Assembly (NCBI GenBank): GCA_023212725.1
Contig: JALBYF010000117.1
Coordinates: 1-27,220, forward strand
Direction of reading: 5' to 3'
Length of the DNA stretch: 27,220 nucleotides
Source: Tranzscheliella williamsii
Taxonomy: Eukaryota > Basidiomycota > Ustilaginomycetes > Ustilaginales > Ustilaginaceae
The notes beneath the pieces were generated by a model. It was not told the DNA's origin. It did no database searches and saw only the letters and a program-made list of their open reading frames with translations. A program made the translations under genes and the position numbers. Below, in pieces: positions 18,945 through 27,220 of this stretch. Each line of letters opens with the position of its first letter. Position 1 is the first letter of the stretch.

Positions 18945-21900
18945 TTATGGGGATATAGTGCCATGTCCTTTAGGGGGAGGAGAAGGCGGAAGCTGCGGGG
19001 AGGGTAAGAGCCGGGCCAATGACCACTGAGATGACGAAGGAGTCATTTTAGATCGCTGCATCTCATTCTGAGTGATGTGCAGCCGACTCTGAGCGTCGTT
19101 CAAGTCGTTCAGCATCTCTATCCTTTGACGAAGTTCATTGTTACGTATCAGCTCCATCTCCTCCAACAGCTTCGAGTACGCCGCTTGCGCTTCTATCAGC
19201 TGCAGCTCCAGCTCCGGAACTTTGTTGGCGCGTAGACGTATTGAAGCCGTGTGCAACAGTTGTTTTTCCAGCTCACGGACCCGGGAGACGAGCTGGGCGG
19301 TGTCCATACCCAGAGTAATGGTTCGTTTGACCGGTCCATGGTCCTGCCGCGAGTCCTGCGGCAGGGGGTTCATCGAATGCGACGTACCCGAGAGGCTTGC
19401 GGCCGAGCTGGGCAGGCCCATCGCCATCGATGAAGGGCTACTGCCGGTGTGCGTCGAGATGGTATCCGAGATATCTTCGTGAGCGCCTCCATGCGCAGTT
19501 GGTATCCTAGCGGTGTGTTTGGACAGCGTCCTGTTCTCGAAATTTGCCGCTGAGTAGGGAGTAATATATCGAATGGACGGAGACGAATGCACGCTGTAGT
19601 TCGACCGTGTTGGCGATGAGGAGAGATCATATCCGAGAGGCGACCGCGGTGGTGCCAAGGTGCTGCCGGTACCTCCCAGAGTCAGGGGCCCAGGCTTGGT
19701 GGCCTTTCCAGACCGTAGAGACTGAGCCGAGCGCGTCTGCCTCAACGCCTTGTTCACTGTAGAAGGCGAGAGGTCACTGCGCCTCGATGTTGGCGAAGTA
19801 GACAACCCGAGCATCGAATCGTCCGCAGGTACAGACCCGATCGGCGAGCTTGGCATCGGCTGCTGGCGGGTGCGGTCCGCCTGAGCCTGGAGAATCTGAA
19901 TCTCATGTCTTGCAACAGTGAGTGCATCTTCAAGCTGCCTTTTCAAGTCCTCCTGCTCGCTTGTAGGCGCCCGCTCTTCATGATGGATGGTTCTGGCCGC
20001 CTCGTCTGGCTCACCAGACGCGACCCGAGATGCACTCATCGGTTCGTCCCTGTTATGCCCTGACCCGGTAGCAATGGCGAGGTCGATGACTGTACGGCAG
20101 ATCTCGACCATCTTCTCCGTCCTGACTGCAATCGCCTTAAGCTCCTGTTCAAGATGGGACGGATCGGTCAGCGCAGTGGAGGATGCTCTCAGGGGCGAGA
20201 CGCCATTAGATGAGGCGTTGATGGTAGCTGAGGTGTTGAGATATTCCCGAATTGCTGGCAAGTCAGCAAAACTAGTAACAGTTGTGGGAGAACTCGGCAG
20301 GATGGATGATAGGGTCTGAACAAGTTGAGAACAGGCCTGCAGTGCACCTGTGAATTCGTCTTTGCGGTTGTCGGCCGCCACTCTGCGACCTCCGCCGAAC
20401 TTGTCGATCAAGTTACCGACTCCTTTGTTGACTCCGCCGCTCGACGGGCTGGTCGCTCGAAGTCCCGTGGTTTGTATGGGTGAGGGAGAAACCTTCACTT
20501 TGCGCAAATTCTCCTCCAGCTCGCCATTGCGTGCCGTCAACCGTTCTATCTCCGCACGAAGGGAGGTTATCGCAGCCAGGTCTTCTTTTGATGTAGGCCG
20601 TGCTTCCTCTCGCGCAGTCTGCAGCAGTCTTTGACTTTCATCCAACCGCTTTGTGAGCTCTTCAATATCCCGCTCCTTCGCTTGCAGATCTGCAGCTCCG
20701 TCCTGGAGCACGGGCGATGATGGAGTAACCGCTGACTTCTGATCTCTTACCTCTCGGACCAGTTCCAATTCCAGGTCGCCAATATGCGTCTCGAGGCTGG
20801 TTAGCAAACCCGCGATGTCTTGACCTGCGGTCTTCTTCTTTTTAGCTACGCCGGAAGCCCCGGCTTTGATCCGCTCGAGGAGGTCGTCCATTTCCTCCCG
20901 TCCTTCCGTTTTTCCGAGCATGAGTGCACATCGCTTATCCTGCTCTTGGAGGCGTGCCTCGGCGCTCTCAAGCCGCCTTTCGAACGCATGGAAAAGGCTA
21001 TCTCTTTCTGCCATAATCTTGCGTTCAGCAGCCACAGCCAACTCCAGCTGCCGCAGTTTCGCTTCTTCCTTCTCCGCCTGAGCTTGGGCAAGATCAACTT
21101 GTGCTTGCAAGTCGACACCTTTATTTTCTGCTTCAGCTCGAGCTGCTTGCTCGTCCTTGAGAAGACGGACCACAGCCTCTTTCTCATCTTTCAGCCGAGC
21201 AGCAGCAGCTAGCTCTGCTTCGAGCCGAGCCTCTGAGGCTTTCAACGATTGCTGAAGACGCTCCGACTCAGCTAGGTGCTTGTTAGCTAGTGTGTCGGCG
21301 GCCATTTGCGCTGATCTTGCTTGCTCTAGGTCACTGAGGAGACTTTTCAATTTCGCTGCTTGGCTTTGGCCGTCTTCTGCATCCTGCTTGGTCGCGTTGT
21401 TCTCGAGCACTCGGGCTTTTTCTTTGTGTTCCGCTAGATCCCTCTCAGCAGCCTCTGCCCGGATCTGAGCCTGCTCTGCACATCTTTCAGCAGTTTCTGC
21501 CTGGGTCTTGGTCTGTTCTGCTTGTTGTTCGGCGGCATCTGCCCTAGCCTTGGCGTCGCTGAACGATTTCGCATCGATGGTAGACTGGGCTCTGAGTTTG
21601 TTTACAACGCTTTCCACTTCCTCTATGCGCTTCTTCTGTGTGTCGACTTGCATGAGCAGACTTCGTTCTTTCTTCAAAAAGGCGTCATGCAAGGCCTCGG
21701 TGTCAGCAAAAGAGCCCTCTGCACGAAGCAAGCGTTCCTGAACCGCTTTGAAGTCTGTCTCAAGCCTTCTTTTTTCTCTCGCTTGCTTATCCGCAGCAGC
21801 TTGCGCTTGAGCCGCTGTGTCGCGAGCTGCCTGCAACTCGGCGTCCAGTTTCTTCAACGATTTGCGGTCTTGTTCCGAGTTCTCTAGCAATTCGCGCACC

Positions 21901-24125
21901 TTATCAGATGTTGCCGCATCCGGCAAATCAGATCCGTTGTTTGCGCTGATGTCCGATCCAGGCTGATTATGGCCGAGAGAATGACTTCGGTCTGGTTGCG
22001 CATATCGCTCATCCGACAAGAAGTGAGGCCCAGAGCTTGGAATTTTGAGTTGGTTCACTCCAACAGCCGAAGCGGAAGCGGAAGCGGAAGGGGCCAATGA
22101 ATCGAAGGAAGACGATGCGGTCAGGAAGGGAAGTTTCTCCTCGATGACCTGTCGGTCCCTTTCCATGTGGTGAACTCGCTCCGATAGAGTCGCTGCTTGG
22201 TGTTCTAGGATGCGGCGTCGGATATCGTTAGCCTTCTCAGTAAAGCTGATCAGCTCACTGGTGACCTTGTCGACCTTGCTTGTTGCAACCAACACATTTT
22301 CCTCGGCCTTCGCTTCGTCCGTTGAGACGCTGAGAGTCTTCCTATGAGAGGCAAGAGGTTTTGCTGAGGGTTGATCAAGTTTTGTCCGGTCTTGAGACGG
22401 CGACAACATATTAGAACGGTCGGATGTGGCGGGTGAATGGTGGGATACTGTCTGACGGTGGGCTTTGCGCAAAGCAATGGCAGCATCGCGGATTTTCATC
22501 TCGACCTTTAGTTTGGTGCGGAGACTGACGACCTTTCTTTCGACCTGTCTCAACTCTCGCTTAAGGTCTGCGACTTGCTCAAAACTCATCATCGTATACT
22601 CTTGGCTGTCTACGCGGGTCTGGTCGAGCAACAGAAGACTGAGCATATCTTGACGATTGGTGGGGACAATGCTAGGAAATCCCAAGGCGGAAGCATTGGT
22701 CGAGCTAATAACAGAGCCACCGTACGAAGAAGGGGGCGCATGGGTCCATGCTGCATGAAGAAGGTCTGCGTCGCCAACTTTACGGGACGACCATCCGTTC
22801 GTATTGGTCACCGACGACTGATTAGATGGGCTCGCGGTGTGCAACGCACGACCAGAGGATTTGGTCAAGTTGGATGGCTCTCTCGTGCCCTCACCGGCAC
22901 CCGGTGAAGGAAAGGCGAAAGCGGCCAGGCTACCCAAGGCGTTGTCGAAACCAGCCGCTGATGCTGATGAGCTCTGACCCCAAACAGGCTCGTCGAAAGG
23001 CGATGGCGTAACACTCGTGTTACTCATCGCACTCCGAGGAGCGCGCTCGCTGTCGTAGTGACCATTAGCGAGCCGATAAGACTCGAGCCTCTCCGGGATG
23101 GCGTCGAAACTCGTGCCTGAATTCGATCGTGTCTTTGCCGACGCGCCAGCAGGAGGCACAACAAGTTCTGCTTGTATGCCCAAGCCGACACTGGTGATTC
23201 CCCTGTCTCCATTCACAAAGCCAGCAGAAGAGGCATCGTGATCTAACCTGGGTACGGCTGAAATACTCGACTCCCGCTTTGGAGCGGGGCTCTGTCCGCG
23301 ACTACGCGATGCAGAGGGGTAGGTAAAGGATGACGACGGAGTTGGGTACGGTTTTGTTCGCGCCTGGTTCGGGGTGACAAGGTCGAAAGATTCTATAATG
23401 TTGGCATTCTGATGGACATCGCGCCGTACTGTGCGGACGGTCCGCGATACTTCCTTGATCGCAATTGGCTGAGATATTGATCCGAGGGACCCGTCATCTG
23501 ACAGTAAGTCTGCTTGGGAAGGCTTTGCATCTGTCAAGTCCGAGTCTAGACGATCTGACGTCTTGCCAGACCGAGATCTAGGCAGTCCGCCGAGAGAGCG
23601 AGCATCAGAGGATGACTGACTATTGAGAGAAGTGTTCATGGTCTGTGCCTCGTCGCCTGCATGAATGAAAGCGTCGTTCTCGCTGTATTCCGTGGCCATC
23701 GAGCTGACTCTTCCGACTGAAGATGAAGGAGAGACACGGTCAGTTTCTCTGCGGACCTTGGTAAGCCGTACGGTCCTAGCTGCGGCTGTGCCTGCCTTTT
23801 CCACCTTGCGAATCGTAGCTGTGCTGGCTTTGGCGATCTTGGCGGTCGACAAGATGCCCGCCGATGTGGTGGCCGTACTCATGAAGCTCTCAGCACGAAC
23901 TCGACTGGGTGGATGATCGCTTACGCTTGAAGTTGAAGCCGACGGCGTATGTTGTGCGTGACCGTTCAGTCTTTCCGACGAGCCGGAAGCGTCGAAGCTG
24001 CCAGAAGGGGTCGAGCCCAGTCGGTTTCCGTGCTCTAAGCGGGACGATACAAGCTGCGAAGGAGCATTCGCCCACCTGCTATTAGCAGGACGAGCTGTCA
24101 TTATGTTCTGGCGGACCGACGTCAT
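18945..24125 (-). CDS. Large coiled-coil protein with Uds1 (up-regulated during septation) domain
   Basis: Single-exon gene of 1726 residues. The first 480 residues are serine/threonine-rich and look disordered, opening with MTSVRQN and an SRWANAP motif. At about 493-560 is a block beginning with leucine-rich SLLLLDQ, then EYTMMSFEQV, LKRELRQVERKV and KLKVEMKIRDAA. I recognise this as the fungal Uds1 domain, named from a protein induced at septation. Long coiled coils follow at about 735-1090, with many Ala/Glu/Gln heptads. More broken helices run to about 1210, then a second disordered Ser/Pro region. A C-terminal coiled coil at about 1605-1695 holds RVRELEKQLL and ELELQLIEAQ. The layout suggests a cytoskeletal or cortical scaffold for septation or polar growth; this is inference from the domain. 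No motor or enzyme domain is visible. The ATG at 24125 is the first in this open frame. Confidence 0.8.
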   Translation of the reverse strand: MTSVRQNIMTARPANSRWANAPSQLVSSRLEHGNRLGSTPSGSFDASGSSERLNGHAQHTPSASTSSVSDHPPSRVRAESFMSTATTSAGILSTAKIAKASTATIRKVEKAGTAAARTVRLTKVRRETDRVSPSSSVGRVSSMATEYSENDAFIHAGDEAQTMNTSLNSQSSSDARSLGGLPRSRSGKTSDRLDSDLTDAKPSQADLLSDDGSLGSISQPIAIKEVSRTVRTVRRDVHQNANIIESFDLVTPNQARTKPYPTPSSSFTYPSASRSRGQSPAPKRESSISAVPRLDHDASSAGFVNGDRGITSVGLGIQAELVVPPAGASAKTRSNSGTSFDAIPERLESYRLANGHYDSERAPRSAMSNTSVTPSPFDEPVWGQSSSASAAGFDNALGSLAAFAFPSPGAGEGTREPSNLTKSSGRALHTASPSNQSSVTNTNGWSSRKVGDADLLHAAWTHAPPSSYGGSVISSTNASALGFPSIVPTNRQDMLSLLLLDQTRVDSQEYTMMSFEQVADLKRELRQVERKVVSLRTKLKVEMKIRDAAIALRKAHRQTVSHHSPATSDRSNMLSPSQDRTKLDQPSAKPLASHRKTLSVSTDEAKAEENVLVATSKVDKVTSELISFTEKANDIRRRILEHQAATLSERVHHMERDRQVIEEKLPFLTASSSFDSLAPSASASASAVGVNQLKIPSSGPHFLSDERYAQPDRSHSLGHNQPGSDISANNGSDLPDAATSDKVRELLENSEQDRKSLKKLDAELQAARDTAAQAQAAADKQAREKRRLETDFKAVQERLLRAEGSFADTEALHDAFLKKERSLLMQVDTQKKRIEEVESVVNKLRAQSTIDAKSFSDAKARADAAEQQAEQTKTQAETAERCAEQAQIRAEAAERDLAEHKEKARVLENNATKQDAEDGQSQAAKLKSLLSDLEQARSAQMAADTLANKHLAESERLQQSLKASEARLEAELAAAARLKDEKEAVVRLLKDEQAARAEAENKGVDLQAQVDLAQAQAEKEEAKLRQLELAVAAERKIMAERDSLFHAFERRLESAEARLQEQDKRCALMLGKTEGREEMDDLLERIKAGASGVAKKKKTAGQDIAGLLTSLETHIGDLELELVREVRDQKSAVTPSSPVLQDGAADLQAKERDIEELTKRLDESQRLLQTAREEARPTSKEDLAAITSLRAEIERLTARNGELEENLRKVKVSPSPIQTTGLRATSPSSGGVNKGVGNLIDKFGGGRRVAADNRKDEFTGALQACSQLVQTLSSILPSSPTTVTSFADLPAIREYLNTSATINASSNGVSPLRASSTALTDPSHLEQELKAIAVRTEKMVEICRTVIDLAIATGSGHNRDEPMSASRVASGEPDEAARTIHHEERAPTSEQEDLKRQLEDALTVARHEIQILQAQADRTRQQPMPSSPIGSVPADDSMLGLSTSPTSRRSDLSPSTVNKALRQTRSAQSLRSGKATKPGPLTLGGTGSTLAPPRSPLGYDLSSSPTRSNYSVHSSPSIRYITPYSAANFENRTLSKHTARIPTAHGGAHEDISDTISTHTGSSPSSMAMGLPSSAASLSGTSHSMNPLPQDSRQDHGPVKRTITLGMDTAQLVSRVRELEKQLLHTASIRLRANKVPELELQLIEAQAAYSKLLEEMELIRNNELRQRIEMLNDLNDAQSRLHITQNEMQRSKMTPSSSQWSLARLLPSPQLPPSPPPKGHGTISP
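22071..22090. repeat. AGCGGA microsatellite inside the Uds1-protein gene
   Basis: About 3.3 copies of the 6-base unit AGCGGA encode an alternating Ser-Ala run (SASASASA) on the minus strand. It lies in a low-complexity linker between the Uds1 domain and the long coiled coil. It keeps frame, so length changes by whole units would be tolerated. Confidence 0.6.
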
Positions 24126-25192
24126 GAAAGATCATGGGAGAGTTTCGGGCGACGTCGATCAAGAGCTCGCCGAGGTTCCGTAGTGCGACCTCTCAAGCTG
24201 TTGATGAGCGTAGCACCGACGAAGGTTAAAGACGAGCACTTCGTGGCTATGGAGAGCTGCTACAACAACGTGATACCCTCTCGCGCAAGCTTATAGTATC
24301 AACGCCGACATCCGCGGATCTCAAGAGGTTGGGCGGGCGCAGTAAGCAATGTAGGGCTCTGTCGAAACGAGATACAGGCTGTCCACTTCCCGCGCTTGAG
24401 GAATTTCCTGGACGATGCTGGGTGTACGCAGAGCGATGCACACTCCTTCGCCCAATCACGGGCGGGTCAATGTCGAACGTGCGTATAGACGTGCTGTATC
24501 GCTCCAGTTCTGCGCGGAAGCCGAGTTGAGGTAAGATGGCCACCGACAGTTGTGTTAGAACACAGCTAGCCAAGTCGACCGAGTTCAATCGAAGTGTGCG
24601 CGTCCGAGAATGCGGACCGAAGTTTCGAGGCGGTCACAGAAACTGTTAGGAAGACAACTGGCATATGATGATGCAGCTGCAGTAGGTAGAGCGGCAGTGG
24701 CGGCGTGAGGGGTTGGCAAGAGTGGCGGTCCAACAATGAAGTGAAGGGAAGAGCGGGAAGGAAAGCTGGTCTAGGTGATGCATCTCCCGGCAGCGGGAGG
24801 ACGGCTTCGGGGATGCGAGTGTTAGTAACAGTATAACAGCGCCTGCTGTTTGTGGTTCGCGTTCTCAAATCAATACCCTCTCCCCATCACCTATTCACAG
24901 ATTTATCAACTTCCAAAATTGCCGTTAAGGTTAAATCATGCAGGACCCTTGAAACATACATCACTAGGAAACATGTAACGTGAATCACGTAGTACCCGAT
25001 CACCCGTAGTACGCGGTCAAAAATTTTCAAAGGAGCGGAGGGGACAGCCTGCTTCCTATCCACCACATAGCTCGACACCCACCAACCGGACACCCCCTCA
25101 AGCAATATAGCAAGCAGCGCAAGGAAGACACGCAACAAACACGCAACAAGCAGACGACGGCAGCATGCCATACACGGACCTACCAATGAAAA
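24126..25192. other. Divergent region: Uds1-protein promoter and left flank of the transposase gene
   Basis: This 1.07-kb stretch lies between the Uds1-protein start and the transposase start. The part next to the Uds1 gene should be its promoter. The part from roughly 24.9 kb onwards is probably the left non-coding end of the mobile element, with short symmetric and direct repeats at 24978-25012 (listed separately). No supported coding frame or RNA gene is seen, and the exact boundary between host and element is not visible. Confidence 0.45.
24978..25012. repeat. Short palindrome and direct repeats, possible transposon subterminal region
   Basis: ACGTG-AAT-CACGT (24978-24990) is a perfect 5-bp inverted repeat with a 3-base centre. 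It overlaps the first of two direct copies of CGTAGTAC, at 24988-24995 and 25005-25012. These lie about 180-215 bp before the transposase start, a plausible distance for transposase-binding or terminal sequences. No matching inverted copy is found downstream within the window, so the assignment is tentative. Confidence 0.3.
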
Positions 25193-27073
25193 ATGCCAAC
25201 ACAACCGCTCAGTCCTAGGAAAAGAGTAGCCCGACAACACACAGCGCAGCAACGAGACGAGAAGGAAGGTAGGATTCAGCAAGCACTCGATCAGTGGGCT
25301 TTGGGACAACATTCAAGCATACGAGCAGCAGCGAAGGAAAACGGGGTTGCGTACTCGACACTGTATGACCGGACGCAGGGCCGGGTCCCCAAGAAAGAGG
25401 CTCAGAGTCACCAGCAAGCCTTAGCACCCGGTGCTGAGAGTGCTCTGAAGCAGCACATCGAGCGTTGTGCCATCGGTGGGTTTCCTCTGACTCCGGGGCT
25501 CATACACGATCTTGCCAAATCGGTTGCCCGGCCCTCAACATCAGCTGCCCCATATATTGGCAAGAACTGGTGCAGCAGCTTCCTTGTACGACATCCTGGG
25601 CTACAGTCTCGATATTCACGATGCCTGGAGAATGCAAGAATGAAGGCTATCAATGAAGACGGTGTACGGATGTTCTTTGACCGCTTCAAGGATGTCCTTG
25701 GTGAGTACAACGTTAGGTCTGATGCGATATACAACATGGACGAGACGGGTTTCATGATGGGAGTTGGTGGCCGGCAGAAGATCATTGTTCCTGCCGGCCC
25801 CAAGTCCAATCACTTCAAAGCACAACCCGGGAACAGAGACAGTACGACTGTCATCGAATGCATCGGGTCCGGCGGTCAGTCAATCCCTCCTCTCATCATC
25901 TTCAAAGGACAGATCCATCTCTATGGCGACCATCGGAGGATGCTCGGACCGGCCAATGACTGGTTCTTTGGGGTGTCCATCAATGGATGGACATCCAATG
26001 AGCTAGCGTTGAAGTGGCTTCAACTTGTATTTGATCCTGCGACTCGACAACCTAGGGATACGGACTGGCGGCTTCTTTTGATGGATGGACATGCATCTCA
26101 CATTTCGGTGGAGTTCTTGGATGAGTGTTGGAGGAGGCACATCATTCCGATGTGCTTCCCTCCTCACTCGACTCATATCATGCAGCCGTTGGATGTCAGC
26201 ATATTTGGGCCGCTGACCCGGGCATACCGAGACCAGGTCATGGAGCTGGGCGATGAGGCCAACAAGATCAACCGAGCTCTATTTGCATCAATGTATGCCA
26301 CGGCCCGCGCGAAGACGATCACCCAAACGGCAGCAAGAAAGGCCTTCCTCGACTGCGGCATGACTTCTAGGCCCAATGGCGAGAAGATCCTCATGCGGCT
26401 TCCAGGATATGTGCCTCCCGGCACACGGACGCCATCACCACCTCTGCGGCTTGAGCAGGCAAATACACCCCATGATGCGAAACGTTTCTATTCCATGCTC
26501 CTTGCCTTTGAGAGGTCTGACAGTCCTCGAGAGAAAGCACTACTACGGCGGAAGCTCAAGAAGGCCTACGAGACACAGGATGCCAATGCAACACTTCTAA
26601 CGCAACACGAACAGCAACGACAACGAGCCTCGCACAAGGCAAAACGTACGGTACTTCCAGGTGACTGCAAGATGATATCAAAGGACAAGATGATTACACG
26701 TGAGTGGGCAGAGCAGCGGATCTCAGTGATGGCGCCACAGATCGAACAGGAACGACAAGCACGAGAGCAGCGGGCGCAGCGGGCGGACTTGACCACACCG
26801 GTGCCGGGGCCGTCAACACTGGTCAGCAATGCCCAGCCTTATGGAGTGGTGGGAGGACATGATGTACAACAAACACCATCACAGCCTCGAGCTGTGCACT
26901 ATCCTGATGATGCTGAGCCTCCCATCACCCATTCTGGCTGGACTTCACGCTTCTCCGATCCTTCTGGCCAACTTTCGGCTCCCGACAACGTTGACCCCCC
27001 CCTTCCTCAGTCAGACCCTTCTCCACCGCCTCAGTTCTTTGTACCACCATCTTTCTATTGGCCTAGCATGTAA
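25193..27073 (+). CDS. DDE superfamily transposase, Fot1/pogo type (DD35D)
   Basis: Single uninterrupted frame of 626 residues, within the usual size range for this family. Residues 42-64 form a psq-type helix-turn-helix (SIRAAAKENGVAYSTLYDR). Residues 82-152 form a CENP-B/Tc5-type DNA-binding domain (KNWCSSFLVRHP). The DDE catalytic core has Asp183 in YNMDETGF, Asp298 in LLLMDGHASH and Asp334 in MQPLDVSIFGPL. The spacing between the last two is 35 residues, the DD35D pattern of Fot1-like fungal elements. All three catalytic residues are present and no stop or frameshift interrupts the frame, so the protein could be active. The C-terminal 190 residues are charged, then Pro/Ser-rich. It excises and reinserts DNA, usually at TA. 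Codon use is not obviously different from the neighbours. A domesticated CENP-B-like protein is an alternative, though the intact triad favours a transposon. Confidence 0.95.
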   Translation: MPTQPLSPRKRVARQHTAQQRDEKEGRIQQALDQWALGQHSSIRAAAKENGVAYSTLYDRTQGRVPKKEAQSHQQALAPGAESALKQHIERCAIGGFPLTPGLIHDLAKSVARPSTSAAPYIGKNWCSSFLVRHPGLQSRYSRCLENARMKAINEDGVRMFFDRFKDVLGEYNVRSDAIYNMDETGFMMGVGGRQKIIVPAGPKSNHFKAQPGNRDSTTVIECIGSGGQSIPPLIIFKGQIHLYGDHRRMLGPANDWFFGVSINGWTSNELALKWLQLVFDPATRQPRDTDWRLLLMDGHASHISVEFLDECWRRHIIPMCFPPHSTHIMQPLDVSIFGPLTRAYRDQVMELGDEANKINRALFASMYATARAKTITQTAARKAFLDCGMTSRPNGEKILMRLPGYVPPGTRTPSPPLRLEQANTPHDAKRFYSMLLAFERSDSPREKALLRRKLKKAYETQDANATLLTQHEQQRQRASHKAKRTVLPGDCKMISKDKMITREWAEQRISVMAPQIEQERQAREQRAQRADLTTPVPGPSTLVSNAQPYGVVGGHDVQQTPSQPRAVHYPDDAEPPITHSGWTSRFSDPSGQLSAPDNVDPPLPQSDPSPPPQFFVPPSFYWPSM

Positions 27074-27106
27074 CACTATCATCACAGAGCGGAATCATAT
27101 CTTATT

Positions 27107-27144
27107 GGGGGGGGGGGTTAGGGGGTTAGGGGTTAAGGGTTAGG
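27107..27144 (+). repeat. Telomere-like G-rich tract with G-quadruplex potential
   Basis: Eleven consecutive G bases (27107-27117) are followed by TTA-G5, TTA-G4, TTAA-G3 and TTA-GG. These are degenerate TTAGGG-type units in one orientation, with the G strand running left to right. Four or more G runs of at least three, separated by 3-4 base loops, satisfy the usual G-quadruplex pattern. The tract starts 34 bp after the transposase stop codon and ends inside the window, so it is not the chromosome end itself. Confidence 0.75.
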
Positions 27145-27220
27145 TTCCAAAACCTGTGACCGGTGCGCTTTTTGGGATTTGGCAGTGCAAAATCCATCCA
27201 AGCGTGGCCAGGCATTGTGT

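Larger units (their letters stand above)
24900..27220 (+). mobile_element. Fot1/pogo-type (Tc1/mariner superfamily) DNA transposon, boundaries unresolved
   Basis: The element is defined by the intact transposase gene and its non-coding flanks. The left limit given is only an estimate, placed before the repeat cluster near 24.98 kb. The right terminal inverted repeat and TA target duplication were not found before the window ends, 147 bp after the stop codon. Comparing the right flank, reverse-complemented, with 24.8-25.2 kb by eye gave no convincing match. The right end therefore probably lies outside the window, or the terminal repeats are short and diverged. Confidence 0.55.

Noticed and set aside
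20820..21212. 130-codon plus-strand frame opposite the Uds1-protein coiled coil
   Set aside because: It is the antisense of heptad repeats rich in Glu, Ala and Lys codons, which naturally gives Ser, Phe and Leu-rich shadow frames.
24800..27220. A pair of terminal inverted repeats flanking the transposase
   Set aside because: Comparing the reverse complement of 27074-27220 with 24.8-25.2 kb by eye gave no convincing match, so no repeat pair is reported.
1..27220. CRISPR arrays, bacterial operons, rRNA genes or phage genes
   Set aside because: No regularly spaced repeats, ribosome binding sites or such genes are visible. Spliceosomal introns and the gene families show nuclear eukaryotic DNA.

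Overview
The window reads as nuclear DNA of a filamentous or dimorphic fungus, most likely a basidiomycete and possibly smut-like (Ustilaginomycotina). The evidence is indirect. There are nine convincing genes, most with few or no introns. The introns are short (59-115 bp) with GTAAGT, GTGAGT or GTAGGT donors. The window carries fungus-specific families (a Uds1-domain septation protein, a Fot1/pogo transposase) together with DDB1, a CUL4 partner absent from budding yeast. No bacterial operon, phage, CRISPR, rRNA or tRNA signal was found. The clade assignment is inference.

Layout, left to right. 1-644 is non-coding and holds a TCGAT-rich motif cluster. 645-5271 (+) is DDB1 in two exons. It converges on a block of three minus-strand genes: a small nuclear-looking DUF1764 protein (5995-6567), a TPR co-chaperone-like protein with a complete carboxylate clamp (6942-7769), and the histone chaperone HIR1 (8156-11179). 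11873-13286 (-) is a five-exon GH43 glycosidase that I assembled by hand from split frames. After a 1.1 kb divergent intergenic region comes an acyl-CoA oxidase (14375-16731, +, three exons). It converges on ERV46 (16990-18412, -, two exons), an ER-Golgi cargo receptor. 18945-24125 (-) is a 1726-residue coiled-coil protein with a Uds1 domain. The right end (about 24.9-27.2 kb) is a mobile element: an intact DD35D Fot1/pogo-type transposase followed by a G-rich, telomere-like tract.

The genes do not form a pathway. They are a run of mostly housekeeping genes: chromatin and repair (DDB1, HIR1), proteostasis and secretion (TPR protein, ERV46), peroxisomal beta-oxidation (acyl-CoA oxidase) and cell architecture (Uds1 protein). 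One carbohydrate-active enzyme with a different intron density sits among them, and a transposon lies at one edge. I found no convincing new multi-gene system. The points most worth a second look are the transposase with its TTAGGG-like, G-quadruplex-capable flank, the intron-rich GH43 gene without a signal peptide, the acyl-CoA oxidase lacking a peroxisomal targeting signal, and a sharp GC-rich island over the acyl-CoA oxidase/ERV46 convergent ends.
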